From Saprospiraceae bacterium (GTDB taxonomy: Bacteria; Bacteroidota; Bacteroidia; Chitinophagales; Saprospiraceae), in contig JAHDFN010000015.1 in the NCBI GenBank assembly GCA_020628145.1, positions 1 through 35,359 on the forward strand: a stretch of DNA of 35,359 nt, in the 5' to 3' direction. The position numbers and the translations under genes are program-made. The notes under the pieces were generated by a model that saw only the letters and a list, made by a program, of their open reading frames with translations, was not told where the DNA came from and searched no databases. Shown here piece after piece: positions 29,101 through 35,359 of the stretch. Positions within the stretch are counted from its first letter, which is position 1. Each line of letters opens with the position of its first letter.

Positions 29101-32100
29101 CGTATCATTGGTCAAGGTGAAAATCGGGATTTCACCATGAAATACTCTTACCGTATCTTCACAGACCTTGGTAGTGGGACTGGATTTCAGGAATATTTCG
29201 CATTTGTATAATGTTTCTTCTGTTGGAGACACCCAGATACTGGAAACATTTGTGTCTTCGGTAAGAATCCCTGTAGCCGGTGTCCAGACATAATCATATA
29301 TCGCACCATAAATATCCGAGTCCTTGGAAATAAAAATATTGATCGAATCACCATCACAAACGGTTACTTCCGGTCCGGAAGCATCGGGAATATCACAAGT
29401 AGGGCCGCCACCACCGCCACATCCCGGATGGACTATCGTTTGGTCAGTAACCTGACAACCGGCAGGACTGGTCACCTCCAAAAAGAAAACCGTAGGTTCA
29501 GTTACATTAGCAACCGGATGGGCAATCGTCGTATCACTTAACATCGTGGAAGCCGGAGCTGTTGGAGCTTCGGTGTACCATCGGTAAGTAAATCCAACTC
29601 CTTCGGGAACCATCGGCCCGTCCAATACCACAGGAGGACAAACGTGATCATCCCATAAATCCAACATGGGAATGGTATCTATAAATACTTCCGCCTGATC
29701 CAATGCATAACATTGGGTAGCATCGTCAACAGCACGGATATAAATATTTACCGGATTCAGGGTCTCATCAGCCGGTAAGGCATATGCATAAAAATTTGTC
29801 TGGGGAGCTGTCTCATCTATAATCATACCTGGAACAGCAGCAGCCCATTGGTAGGTGATGCCCGGTTCAGGCGTAGTCGCACCGATAGGAACACTATCAA
29901 ATATACACACAGCTTGATTCGGTCCGGCATCTACCGTTGGTGACACATTGGGTGTGACCAAAACCGTATCCTTATCCGGGCAACCGGAACCCCCATCGAC
30001 TATCACTTCATATTCGGTTGGAACCGTTGGGGAAACCTGTGGTCTCGGATGGGTCGGATCGCTTATGCCTGTCGTCCCTCCTCCACCAAGGATTTGCCAA
30101 GAATAGGTGAATCCTGAAGTATTGGGAGGAGCAATCGTACCAATTGTAGGAGCAGGCGTACCTAGACAAAAACTCACGTCCGGCCCCGCATCGGCAGCGA
30201 CATATGCTACGGTAGTCTGTTCGATTTTAGTACAACCGTTTCCATCGGTGACCATTACATTATAAATGATATCATCCGGAGGCGTAGATATAGGATTGGC
30301 CAAAGTATTATCATCCAAGCCAACATTCGGCGTCCATTCATATGTATAAGATCCACTACCTCCTGTAGCTGTCGGAGCACCACCCAAAGTTACAGAACCG
30401 CCGGGACATACGCCTTGGGGTTCTCCCGCATTTGCTACGGGAGCATTGAAACTCTGTACATTTAAAGTATGGATATTGCTGATGTGATCCGGACCACATG
30501 AAACGCATGAAATAATACGTCTGAAATAAGTTGTAACCGCAGGAGGTTCCGGAAAATAATCCTTCTCCGTCGCACCTTCCACATCCGACCAATTGACAGC
30601 ATCCGTACTAAACTGCCATTGGTATGCAGGGGAAATATTAGGATGAGGGCCAACGACTCCGTCAAGAACCAAATTCGGCAATTTGGAAGCAATTTTCACC
30701 TCTTCTCCAGTAATCAAAGCCGTTGTACCATTCAGACAAATGGATTGACTGGAAGGAGACAAGGTGTTATTAGGTGTAATGGGGGCACATAATTCCAGTT
30801 TAGTGACGGTAGTAGCTCTATTTCCTACGGGTATTTCATTTTGTGCGGCTTCTTCCGTCGCCATAGCAGCTGTACCTGATGCATTACTCCCTGAAATGTA
30901 CCAATGCCCATTTACGACTTCCATGTCTGAGCTATAGTTATGAAAATACGAACTATATTTTATCTCCCCTGTTCCACCATCCAACCTTGCTATATAATTG
31001 GAATAAGAATCCGAAGCCCCCGTTTTAAAATATGCATCATCAGTTACACCTATATCGATACCAATTCGCGTTGTCGCTCCCACATACACATCACTACTAG
31101 TCTTATCAATCATCATTTCGGAATCCCAGGGTTCCAGATACCACCCTAAGATTCGTCCCCATTCCAAACTACTCCCATCTACAGAAAATTTTGCAATGAA
31201 TGCCCCCAAAGCATCATAAGTGTTAAGGTTAGGATGCGTTACCTGAATATTTTCAGCAGGAGAATAAGATATGGATCTTGAGTCTCCACCAATGATAGCT
31301 TCTCCGGCATCCGTTACTTCAATAAAATAAGACCACTCTTCATCTATACCTCCATAAAAGGTACTAAAAACCATATTACCATTCGGATCGAATTTCGTCA
31401 GGGTAATATCTTCAGCATCGTTTGGTAAGCTAGGAAGCTTTGTAGTCATAAAGGCTCCCGGAGTTGTTGGGAAATCCTCGGATGTTGTTGTCGCCACAAC
31501 ATAAATATTATTATTGCCGTCAAAATCAACATGCCCTTCGGTTTCATATCCTGTAGCACCTCCAAGATAAGTGCAAAAAACAGCTGTCGTCATATCCGGT
31601 GTCAATTTCAATACAAACAAGTCCTGCCCGTCACCACTATATGTTGGTTGTGCTGCTCCGGGTGTTGTTTGAATATATCCGGAATAATCCTCCCCTACGA
31701 CAACGATATTTCCTTCATTATCCAATCTCATCTGATGTGTCCATTGACCATATCCGAAATTGGTTGCATATTTCATTTCGCCGGCATCTCCCAAATGGAT
31801 GATATATAACATTTCAGGATTAGGATAACCATTGTTTCCCGTACCTGTAGGTTGGTATGCACCGGGAGAGGTAGGTAAGGAACCATCTGTCTCACTTACA
31901 GCTATAATCAGCTCCCCATCTGCATTCAAAGCCATACCTCCATAGGTCGTACTATAGTCATTATAGGCTGTACCTATATATGTACCATACATCAAAGTCG
32001 ATCCATCCGCACTCAATTTGAAGGCATACCCATCATATGTATTTCCTCCAAAAGAGTTTTGAAAGGCCCCCGTTGTCGTTGGAAAGTCAGTAGATCTGGT

Positions 32101-33255
32101 ATGTCCGCATCCAAATATGTTCCCATCTGCATCCACTAGAAGCCGATCCCCTGCATCAGAAAGACGCTCTTGTCCCGTACCACCGACATATGTACCGAAA
32201 AGCAAAGTAGAGCCATCAGCCGATAATTTGGAAACGACTACATCTACATTCAAACCATTTCTGTCCGGCTGAAATACCCCGGAAGTAACCGGATAATTCA
32301 AGGAGTTTGATGTCCCCAACATTATCACATCCCCATTAGGTAACACTTCCAAATCAAATCCATACTCATAAGAATCTCCTGCAAGGAGATTACTCCACTC
32401 CAATACGGTAGGGTCTATGATTAATGTATGATTAGGATCATATCCTTCGGGAAATTCAAAACGGAGGGAATTATTATCCCCTATGACATAATGTGTCGGG
32501 ATTTCTTTTTCAACTCCATTAATCACCTGATAAACATAAGGCTTGCTTTTCTGCAATTTACCTATGGAAGTAAACATCAAAAGATTACCTTCTTCGTCCA
32601 GAGCCAGTCTTTGGATGCCTTCCAATTCCATATAGATATCATCAGGATTACCGCCGGGATAAACGATGAAATCATATTCCATCGTACCATTTCCTTTTCC
32701 GTAGAAACGGGTATCTATATTTTCGTACATGGACTCATATCTCAATTCCTTATACGCCTCTACATTTTTTCTATGTTTCGACTCATCACCCAACATATAA
32801 TTGAATTTATATGTTTGTTTTTCTACCGGTGTGATAACCGGGTCGGGATTCGCATTATGGAATACCAAGTTCCAAACCAATCCATTCCCATCCAAGCCCA
32901 TTTCTCTTTCTTTCATTCGCTGTTCCCGTCTTTCTTGGGGAGAAAGGCTCATATCCAATCTTTCCCTAGGGCCTTTTTCAGCCCCTCCCATGTTCTGCAT
33001 CATTCCGATACTGACACGATCTTTCAGGAATCTAATGGAAGTCTGGGTATTCCGACTCTGATATAGGATGTCTGAATTTTCCCATTGCCCTTCGTTTTTT
33101 TCAAAGGCCAGATCCTGATCATATTTTTTCAGGAATTTTTCTACAGATTCCCTCTGTTGATTGGAAACTTTCTTATTCGGATCGTATTGTGCGGTCAGTG
33201 TCGTGCACAATGCCAATAAAAAAACGATAATCCTGATTGGTAACTTTAGAAACAT
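23053..33255 (-). CDS. Giant multidomain adhesin (SBBP propeller, PKD/Ig-like and SdrD-B-like repeats), main fragment
   Basis: This 3400-residue frame encodes a predicted surface adhesin. A signal peptide (1-22, TLTA-Q) is followed by a DUF7948-type N-terminal domain (about 45-290, FEKNEGQW and YDFIVYPG), then SBBP-type propeller repeats (about 290-830, recurrent KLSADGSTLxxGTYxGG and TTxGAFQ). After an Ig-like segment with CVSCG come about 18 PKD/Ig-like repeats (about 960-2475), most with the ADAGPDxxxCxGxxxxIG start, a YxWxPxxGLDDPNIAxPxAxP middle and a GCxxxD end, so two Cys per repeat. Eight SdrD-B-like domains follow (about 2480-3380, GDYVWxDxDxDGIQD, calcium-type loops). A ninth begins (GYAWHDEDKDGR), but the frame then goes out of phase and stops 14 residues later. 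The sorting signal is in the next frame (22188-23141). Confidence 0.92.
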   Translation of the reverse strand: MFLKLPIRIIVFLLALCTTLTAQYDPNKKVSNQQRESVEKFLKKYDQDLAFEKNEGQWENSDILYQSRNTQTSIRFLKDRVSIGMMQNMGGAEKGPRERLDMSLSPQERREQRMKEREMGLDGNGLVWNLVFHNANPDPVITPVEKQTYKFNYMLGDESKHRKNVEAYKELRYESMYENIDTRFYGKGNGTMEYDFIVYPGGNPDDIYMELEGIQRLALDEEGNLLMFTSIGKLQKSKPYVYQVINGVEKEIPTHYVIGDNNSLRFEFPEGYDPNHTLIIDPTVLEWSNLLAGDSYEYGFDLEVLPNGDVIMLGTSNSLNYPVTSGVFQPDRNGLNVDVVVSKLSADGSTLLFGTYVGGTGQERLSDAGDRLLVDADGNIFGCGHTRSTDFPTTTGAFQNSFGGNTYDGYAFKLSADGSTLMYGTYIGTAYNDYSTTYGGMALNADGELIIAVSETDGSLPTSPGAYQPTGTGNNGYPNPEMLYIIHLGDAGEMKYATNFGYGQWTHQMRLDNEGNIVVVGEDYSGYIQTTPGAAQPTYSGDGQDLFVLKLTPDMTTAVFCTYLGGATGYETEGHVDFDGNNNIYVVATTTSEDFPTTPGAFMTTKLPSLPNDAEDITLTKFDPNGNMVFSTFYGGIDEEWSYFIEVTDAGEAIIGGDSRSISYSPAENIQVTHPNLNTYDALGAFIAKFSVDGSSLEWGRILGWYLEPWDSEMMIDKTSSDVYVGATTRIGIDIGVTDDAYFKTGASDSYSNYIARLDGGTGEIKYSSYFHNYSSDMEVVNGHWYISGSNASGTAAMATEEAAQNEIPVGNRATTVTKLELCAPITPNNTLSPSSQSICLNGTTALITGEEVKIASKLPNLVLDGVVGPHPNISPAYQWQFSTDAVNWSDVEGATEKDYFPEPPAVTTYFRRIISCVSCGPDHISNIHTLNVQSFNAPVANAGEPQGVCPGGSVTLGGAPTATGGSGSYTYEWTPNVGLDDNTLANPISTPPDDIIYNVMVTDGNGCTKIEQTTVAYVAADAGPDVSFCLGTPAPTIGTIAPPNTSGFTYSWQILGGGGTTGISDPTHPRPQVSPTVPTEYEVIVDGGSGCPDKDTVLVTPNVSPTVDAGPNQAVCIFDSVPIGATTPEPGITYQWAAAVPGMIIDETAPQTNFYAYALPADETLNPVNIYIRAVDDATQCYALDQAEVFIDTIPMLDLWDDHVCPPVVLDGPMVPEGVGFTYRWYTEAPTAPASTMLSDTTIAHPVANVTEPTVFFLEVTSPAGCQVTDQTIVHPGCGGGGGPTCDIPDASGPEVTVCDGDSINIFISKDSDIYGAIYDYVWTPATGILTEDTNVSSIWVSPTEETLYKCEIFLKSSPTTKVCEDTVRVFHGEIPIFTLTNDTIICPGMTVPIGGIPYPGHFYEWEEAEGLAEEDRDEANPYVSPSSTTEYYVEVTVDATGCSDRDTAYVQVQSPVADAGPDGQFCEGAFVVLGAPPVDHHIYDWSPSIGLSDSTSSQPSLTIYTPNTFYLLAIDTLTNCEARDTIEFIEGNPPMADAGDDITICGPEFGIPIGGIDSTMYGFTYSWQPVDGLSNPNIANPIASPSATTTYTLYVQRAGLYGCTGIDEVVVTVDPGAACPMPDGGEDKEICEGQSTTIGTPSGTYAASWTPTTGLDDPTLAVPTASPTETTTYYVTWTDTATGAVGLDSVKVTVHPIPTANAGLDKDVCLGSTFTLGSTSLPGHTYLWTPATDLDDPNIARPTTSTTVNQEYILTVTNDLAGCTAKDTININILTPPTADAGPDVTLCNAPYPTIGTAAIAGLEYKWTPSTGLSSTTVAQPVVSVGVTTTYTLVVTDPATGCSATDEVTVTPDAEIDLGGLEFTVCKDGEVQIGTPAITNYTYSWSPSTGLDDPNIAQPTANPSVTTTYTLTATNNGTGCVRTESITVNVENPSIDAGPDVTVCQGATVQVGSPAITNYTYSWSPKTNLINPTSAEPILVSNGNEMLVLTVTDLATGCKAKDTVFVNVVSTPAPIADAGDDLTFCSGTAGVTIGTPEIMGLTYLWSPSESLDDPNIAQPLASPTSSTLYTVEVYDPSTGCTNMDFVNVELASQTVNAGVDKTVCEGGTVQLSTSYYASSNYIVEWFPSETILPSGTYGVNYRPYAAPTETTTYTLVVTNTQTGCMGMDEVTVTVTSDVAPIADAGDDIVLCKGDTVQIGSAPIAGLNYAWNTSYALSDRYIADPLTWTPSNRNYVVTVTDPVTGCNNVDEINIKINNATGDAGEPKYICQGESVQIGPAYLAPGIDVRWFQDGTLDNRYTQNPIATPSSTTTYGVIFSSTVDGVICTSYDTVTVYVTPAPIAEAGDDQYVFLGESAGLGMPFNNGVHTYEWSPVTSLSADNIPNPVTTPTMDMTYYLTVTDPVSGCSNIDSVRVFIVEPASIGDYVWLDEDKDGIQDPSEVGVSGVPVQLYDDEGNVIGSTTTDAFGYYLFDNLIPGDYTVGFTPPTNYVFTGMDTSSDNEDSDPNVSTGITDIITLGSGENNLDVDAGLIYQSPVTGSIGDYVWLDADNNGIQDVGEIGISGITVTLYDGSGNILAATITSQSGYYLFDNLDAGTYEVGFTLPVGYVFTTQTTGTVDGSDADATTGRTGTVTLSSGETNLDLDAGIVVQTNTTASLGNRVWYDNNNGIQDAGEVGVAGVTVSLYTGGGALTASTTTDAYGIYIFNNLSAGSYYVEFDAASFPTGYSLVTANAGTNDAADSDADGTNGTNTTATITLVDGDRDMTWDAGIYNAASGTGSIGDYVWYDDNGDGIQDASEVGVGGVTVKLSDNGGAIISTTTTDATGYYLFPNLAAGTYGITFCNLPTGYVFTTPDATGDATDSDPNGNGETPAITLTAGENNTSVDAGIYPGESPSGTATIGDYVFNDLDNDGIQDINEPGMGGVKVILYDASDLSTAMANTVTNSLGGYIFTGLDAGDYVVEFDLSCLNDPNYQFSPQDNTTDDGLDSDPDPVTGMTGVISLMEGEDNLTIDAGVYNPTLIGALGDYVWYDLNSNGIQEAGEPGVPGVMVELYNDNDNHLATTTTDNNGKYLFPNLRDDDYYVVFGNLPTGFGFTSQTTGDATGSDADPVRGVTPLIKITGGSTDLDVDAGLVGSVAMLGDYVWLDDNRDGIQDPTESGIPGVTVILNDAGGNPIASTITDADGMYLFPNLPAGDYSVTFGTLPEGVCFTTQNATTDDLDSDADESGLTDQVTLVAGDVNLDLDGGVSTKVLGSLGNYVWYDSLNTDGAQEAGELGVPGVTAILYNSSSEPVGIAVTDGDGYYLFDQLPADDYTVEFSTLPTDYVLTYQDATGSTEPTDSDPDRALFSTTSYTVNGDHTRDVDAGLAKLSVQGYAWHDEDKDGRGDGAVVGRSDGLCL

Positions 33256-33558
33256 AAGACTTTAGTTTTGTGTAGTTCTTAAAAACTGATGGAAAAAGAA
33301 CTCTCATTCTTTTCCGATAGTCCATATATATGCCAAAGCCTATGCCAAAAAAAGCACAATTTCAATGTTACAAATCAATACAAGGTGGGTTTATCACAAC
33401 TTATTTATTATGGATTTGATGTACCAAAGTTCACATTATGAAAAAGAATAAACTATATTCAAATACAAACCAAATAAATACTTAAAACACAAAGGAAAAA
33501 ATACTTATTAAAAAAATATTGCCATACAACAAATATTGCCTGTCACAAAAACAATAAA
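33256..33558. other. 303-bp A/T-rich intergenic region upstream of the giant adhesin
   Basis: No gene, clear terminator or exact TAnnTTTG box was found. A short direct repeat (aaatattgcc at 33514-33523 and 33531-33540) lies just after the end of the coiled-coil gene. The adhesin promoter should be here. Confidence 0.5.
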
Positions 33559-35247
33559 TTATTTTTCAGTTTTTTTCTTAAAAAAATTAAGAAACTGTTT
33601 TTTCTTTTCTTCTTCCACTTTTACATTGTCCAAATATTCCCCATATACCCGAATGGTTTCAAATCTGTAGGTCAACGATGTAATAGGTTTTCCGTTTTTA
33701 ATATATTCTTTCCGGCCATTACTTTTTTGAATGATTTCGTACTCGTCCTTGAAAATTTTCACCAATGTTATCTTGCCTCTCTGATCTTCCCTTTCCGACT
33801 GTTTTACAGCATTATCATACAATGCCTGTGCCTGTTGTAATGCAGATGACATTGGATCGAAGCCTGAAACGAAGTCCTCGGTCTTATCCCTTCGAGACAG
33901 ATTTTCCAAATCCAACAATCCGGTTTGTCTGACGAATAAGTCATCAACCATCCCTCCTTCCAAATCCTGATTTTCCCTCAAGTGCCACATGTGTTCCAAA
34001 TAGGACATTTCGGCTTGATAAGCCATTTCTTCCTTCTTGACGACTTCTTTCCGAGCCTTGCCGATTTCGGCTTTATAACGCCCCTTACCATTATCTTTAA
34101 TTCGTATTTTATTCAGGTTTGTGACCGCTAAAGAAAGCTGTGCCTTTGCATGATCAGAAGCAAATTTTTGAGCATTCGCCAATTCAACAACTCTTTCACG
34201 TCCAGTTAACTTTGTTGCTATTTTATTATGCAGCCGATTTAATTTAAGTGCATTATCCTTCCGTTGTTTTGTTCGGATTTCACTAATTTCTATCCTCCTG
34301 ATTTTATTTTCTTTTTCATTTGTTGAATTATCAATTTCAGATTGAAGTTTCAAAGCCCAACAATCCGCATGGGCATTTTTATAATTCAATTCCGCTACTT
34401 CGAATTGTTGTTGGGCCAAAGAAAATTTTTCACGGCTATTTTGTAATTCCCTTTGACTTTCTGCTTGGCCTGATAATTTTTGACGGTTGGTCATGATTTC
34501 ATTTTTCTCGACTTCCCTTTCCGCCAAAGACAAACTCACTTTATAATATTGCTTCTCCCTACGGAGAATATTTAACTTGTCCTCACATGTACTGATTTGC
34601 GAATTTGAATTATTGGAATTGGAAAACCCATTCTTATTTAATTTTTCCAACTCCAGTTCCAAGGCTCTTTTCCGAGTTAATAATTTATAGATTTCCTGAC
34701 CGATAGTATGTTCGGTTTTCCGCATCGATTCCTTGTTCTCATATTGTTTTTGTTTCTTCTCTATTTTAGGCAATGTCCCTTTATCGTAAAATGCTTTGAT
34801 TTCCCGATTCGCTTTTTGCATCTGCAATGCAAAACCACCTTTGTCCCTCACCTTATCCAAATCAAAATCCATCACAGAAAACCGTCCTCCTTTTCCTTCG
34901 TAATGTTTTTGCGGACGAAAATCCTCATTAGTCATCCGACCGGGAATAAAAGAAAAAGACAAATTGGAATTCCGTGGAGGATTTTCCGTATCCACACTAA
35001 TCACATATGGTTTCCTTCCCTTTTGGTAAACGACAACGATATATTGGGTATATTTAATCAATTCGAGTGTTCCTCTTCCATTTTCCATTGGTAGTAATTT
35101 TTTATCCTTTTCGGAAAAAGAAGTTGCGAAGAGTGGTTTCTTCTTATCAAAATTCGCCACTTCTATTTTCAAGGAAACCTGTGCGAATAATGAAAATGAA
35201 AAAAACACGTAGATAGAACAAAATAATAGTCTGATTGGTAATCTCAT
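33559..35247 (-). CDS. Secreted coiled-coil protein of unknown function
   Basis: I do not recognise this 562-residue protein. It has a signal peptide (1-22, FSFSLFA-Q), then a small beta-rich domain (about 24-110) with the look of envelope proteins (LKIEVANFDKKKPLFATSF). Most of the rest (about 135-450) is Lys/Glu/Gln-rich helix with heptad-like spacing, predicted to form long coiled coils. The end (about 490-562) turns beta-like (KITLVKIFKDEYEIIQKSNGRKEYIKNGK) and finishes in a Lys-rich tail. No T9SS sorting domain or lipobox is seen, so it is probably periplasmic. It lies 303 bp upstream of the giant adhesin on the same strand. A scaffold or tether role is possible but unproven. Its DNA is more A/T-rich than the adhesin. 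Confidence 0.8.
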   Translation of the reverse strand: MRLPIRLLFCSIYVFFSFSLFAQVSLKIEVANFDKKKPLFATSFSEKDKKLLPMENGRGTLELIKYTQYIVVVYQKGRKPYVISVDTENPPRNSNLSFSFIPGRMTNEDFRPQKHYEGKGGRFSVMDFDLDKVRDKGGFALQMQKANREIKAFYDKGTLPKIEKKQKQYENKESMRKTEHTIGQEIYKLLTRKRALELELEKLNKNGFSNSNNSNSQISTCEDKLNILRREKQYYKVSLSLAEREVEKNEIMTNRQKLSGQAESQRELQNSREKFSLAQQQFEVAELNYKNAHADCWALKLQSEIDNSTNEKENKIRRIEISEIRTKQRKDNALKLNRLHNKIATKLTGRERVVELANAQKFASDHAKAQLSLAVTNLNKIRIKDNGKGRYKAEIGKARKEVVKKEEMAYQAEMSYLEHMWHLRENQDLEGGMVDDLFVRQTGLLDLENLSRRDKTEDFVSGFDPMSSALQQAQALYDNAVKQSEREDQRGKITLVKIFKDEYEIIQKSNGRKEYIKNGKPITSLTYRFETIRVYGEYLDNVKVEEEKKKQFLNFFKKKTEK

Positions 35248-35341
35248 GTCAAGTTTGAGTTGTATTAATAGATGTTATCACGAAAAATTGATTAAAGCCA
35301 ACCGGTTCTTTTGAAAATATGCCTGCGTTATTCCTCTCTAC

Positions 35342-35357
35342 CGTAGCTAGGGCTACG
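35342..35357. repeat. Hairpin at the right window edge
   Basis: A 6-bp perfect stem (cgtagc at 35342-35347 with gctacg at 35352-35357) and a 4-nt loop. Its complement reads tagccctagcta, much like the core gatagccctgctatc of the element at 6538-6701. It could be the centre of a related folded repeat cut by the window end. Confidence 0.35.
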
Positions 35358-35359
35358 CT

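Noticed and set aside
23300-30400. Regularly spaced similar DNA blocks that might suggest a CRISPR array or satellite
   Set aside because: The spacing (about 250-350 bp) is far too long for CRISPR, and the blocks follow codon-level protein repeats (PKD-like and SdrD-B-like) in one frame.
32428-33066. 212-residue plus-strand open frame
   Set aside because: It lies wholly antisense to the signal peptide and N-terminal domain of the giant adhesin and shows no domain or leader of its own.
33514-33540. Short direct repeat aaatattgcc as a possible terminator of the coiled-coil gene
   Set aside because: The copies are direct, not inverted, and no stable stem is seen before the T run.
1-35359. tRNA, rRNA, riboswitch, transposase, phage or defence genes
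   Set aside because: None could be supported. All long frames are accounted for by envelope proteins, RF1 and a glycosyltransferase, and the gaps are short.

Overview
The window is a stretch of a Bacteroidota chromosome, most likely from a Saprospirales-like or related marine or sludge lineage (this lineage is an inference). The evidence is the very long secreted proteins ending in type IX secretion system (T9SS) sorting domains, SprB-type repeats, a PorP/SprF-family outer-membrane protein, PorE-like TPR/beta-propeller/OmpA proteins, and promoters that fit the Bacteroidota TAnnTTTG -7 box. Nearly all genes lie on the minus strand. The exceptions are a plus-strand pair, prfA and a glycosyltransferase.

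Layout from left to right: (1) 1-2806, a secreted FG-GAP/VCBS-repeat protein, minus strand, running off the left edge and apparently broken by two frame changes. (2) 2946-6377, a 1143-residue SprB-repeat protein with two choice-of-anchor-like domains and a T9SS C-terminal domain, closed by a strong terminator. (3) 6378-6785, a 408-bp divergent intergenic region with promoters for both flanking genes and a 164-bp nested palindrome resembling a MITE or folded repeat. (4) 6786-9035, prfA and a family-4-type glycosyltransferase, 6 nt apart. (5) 9129-17985, an envelope cluster on the minus strand: PorP/SprF, then two PorE-like proteins ending in OmpA domains, then a third relative in which the OmpA domain is replaced by a SPOR domain. 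(6) 18318-22010, a T9SS-exported zinc amidase (Amidase_3) whose catalytic domain is split by an inserted golvesin/xanthan-lyase-type domain. (7) 22188-33255, an about 11-kb gene for a giant adhesin (SBBP propeller, about 18 Ig/PKD-like repeats, 9 SdrD-B-like domains, T9SS domain), interrupted by one frame change that cuts off the sorting signal. (8) 33559-35247, a secreted coiled-coil protein of unknown function. (9) 35248-35359, the start of a further intergenic region ending in a hairpin at the window edge.

How they fit together: the minus-strand genes encode cell-surface and envelope machinery. PorP/SprF and the PorE-like proteins belong to families that anchor T9SS parts or substrates at the outer membrane and peptidoglycan. 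The FG-GAP, SprB-repeat, amidase and giant-adhesin genes are plausible T9SS cargo. No RNA gene, CRISPR array, transposase, phage gene or recognised defence gene was found. The best leads are the run of frame breaks confined to surface-protein genes, the swap of peptidoglycan-binding domain among the three PorE-like paralogs, the split amidase with a T9SS signal, the shared C-terminal CxGCPF tail, and the nested palindrome upstream of prfA.
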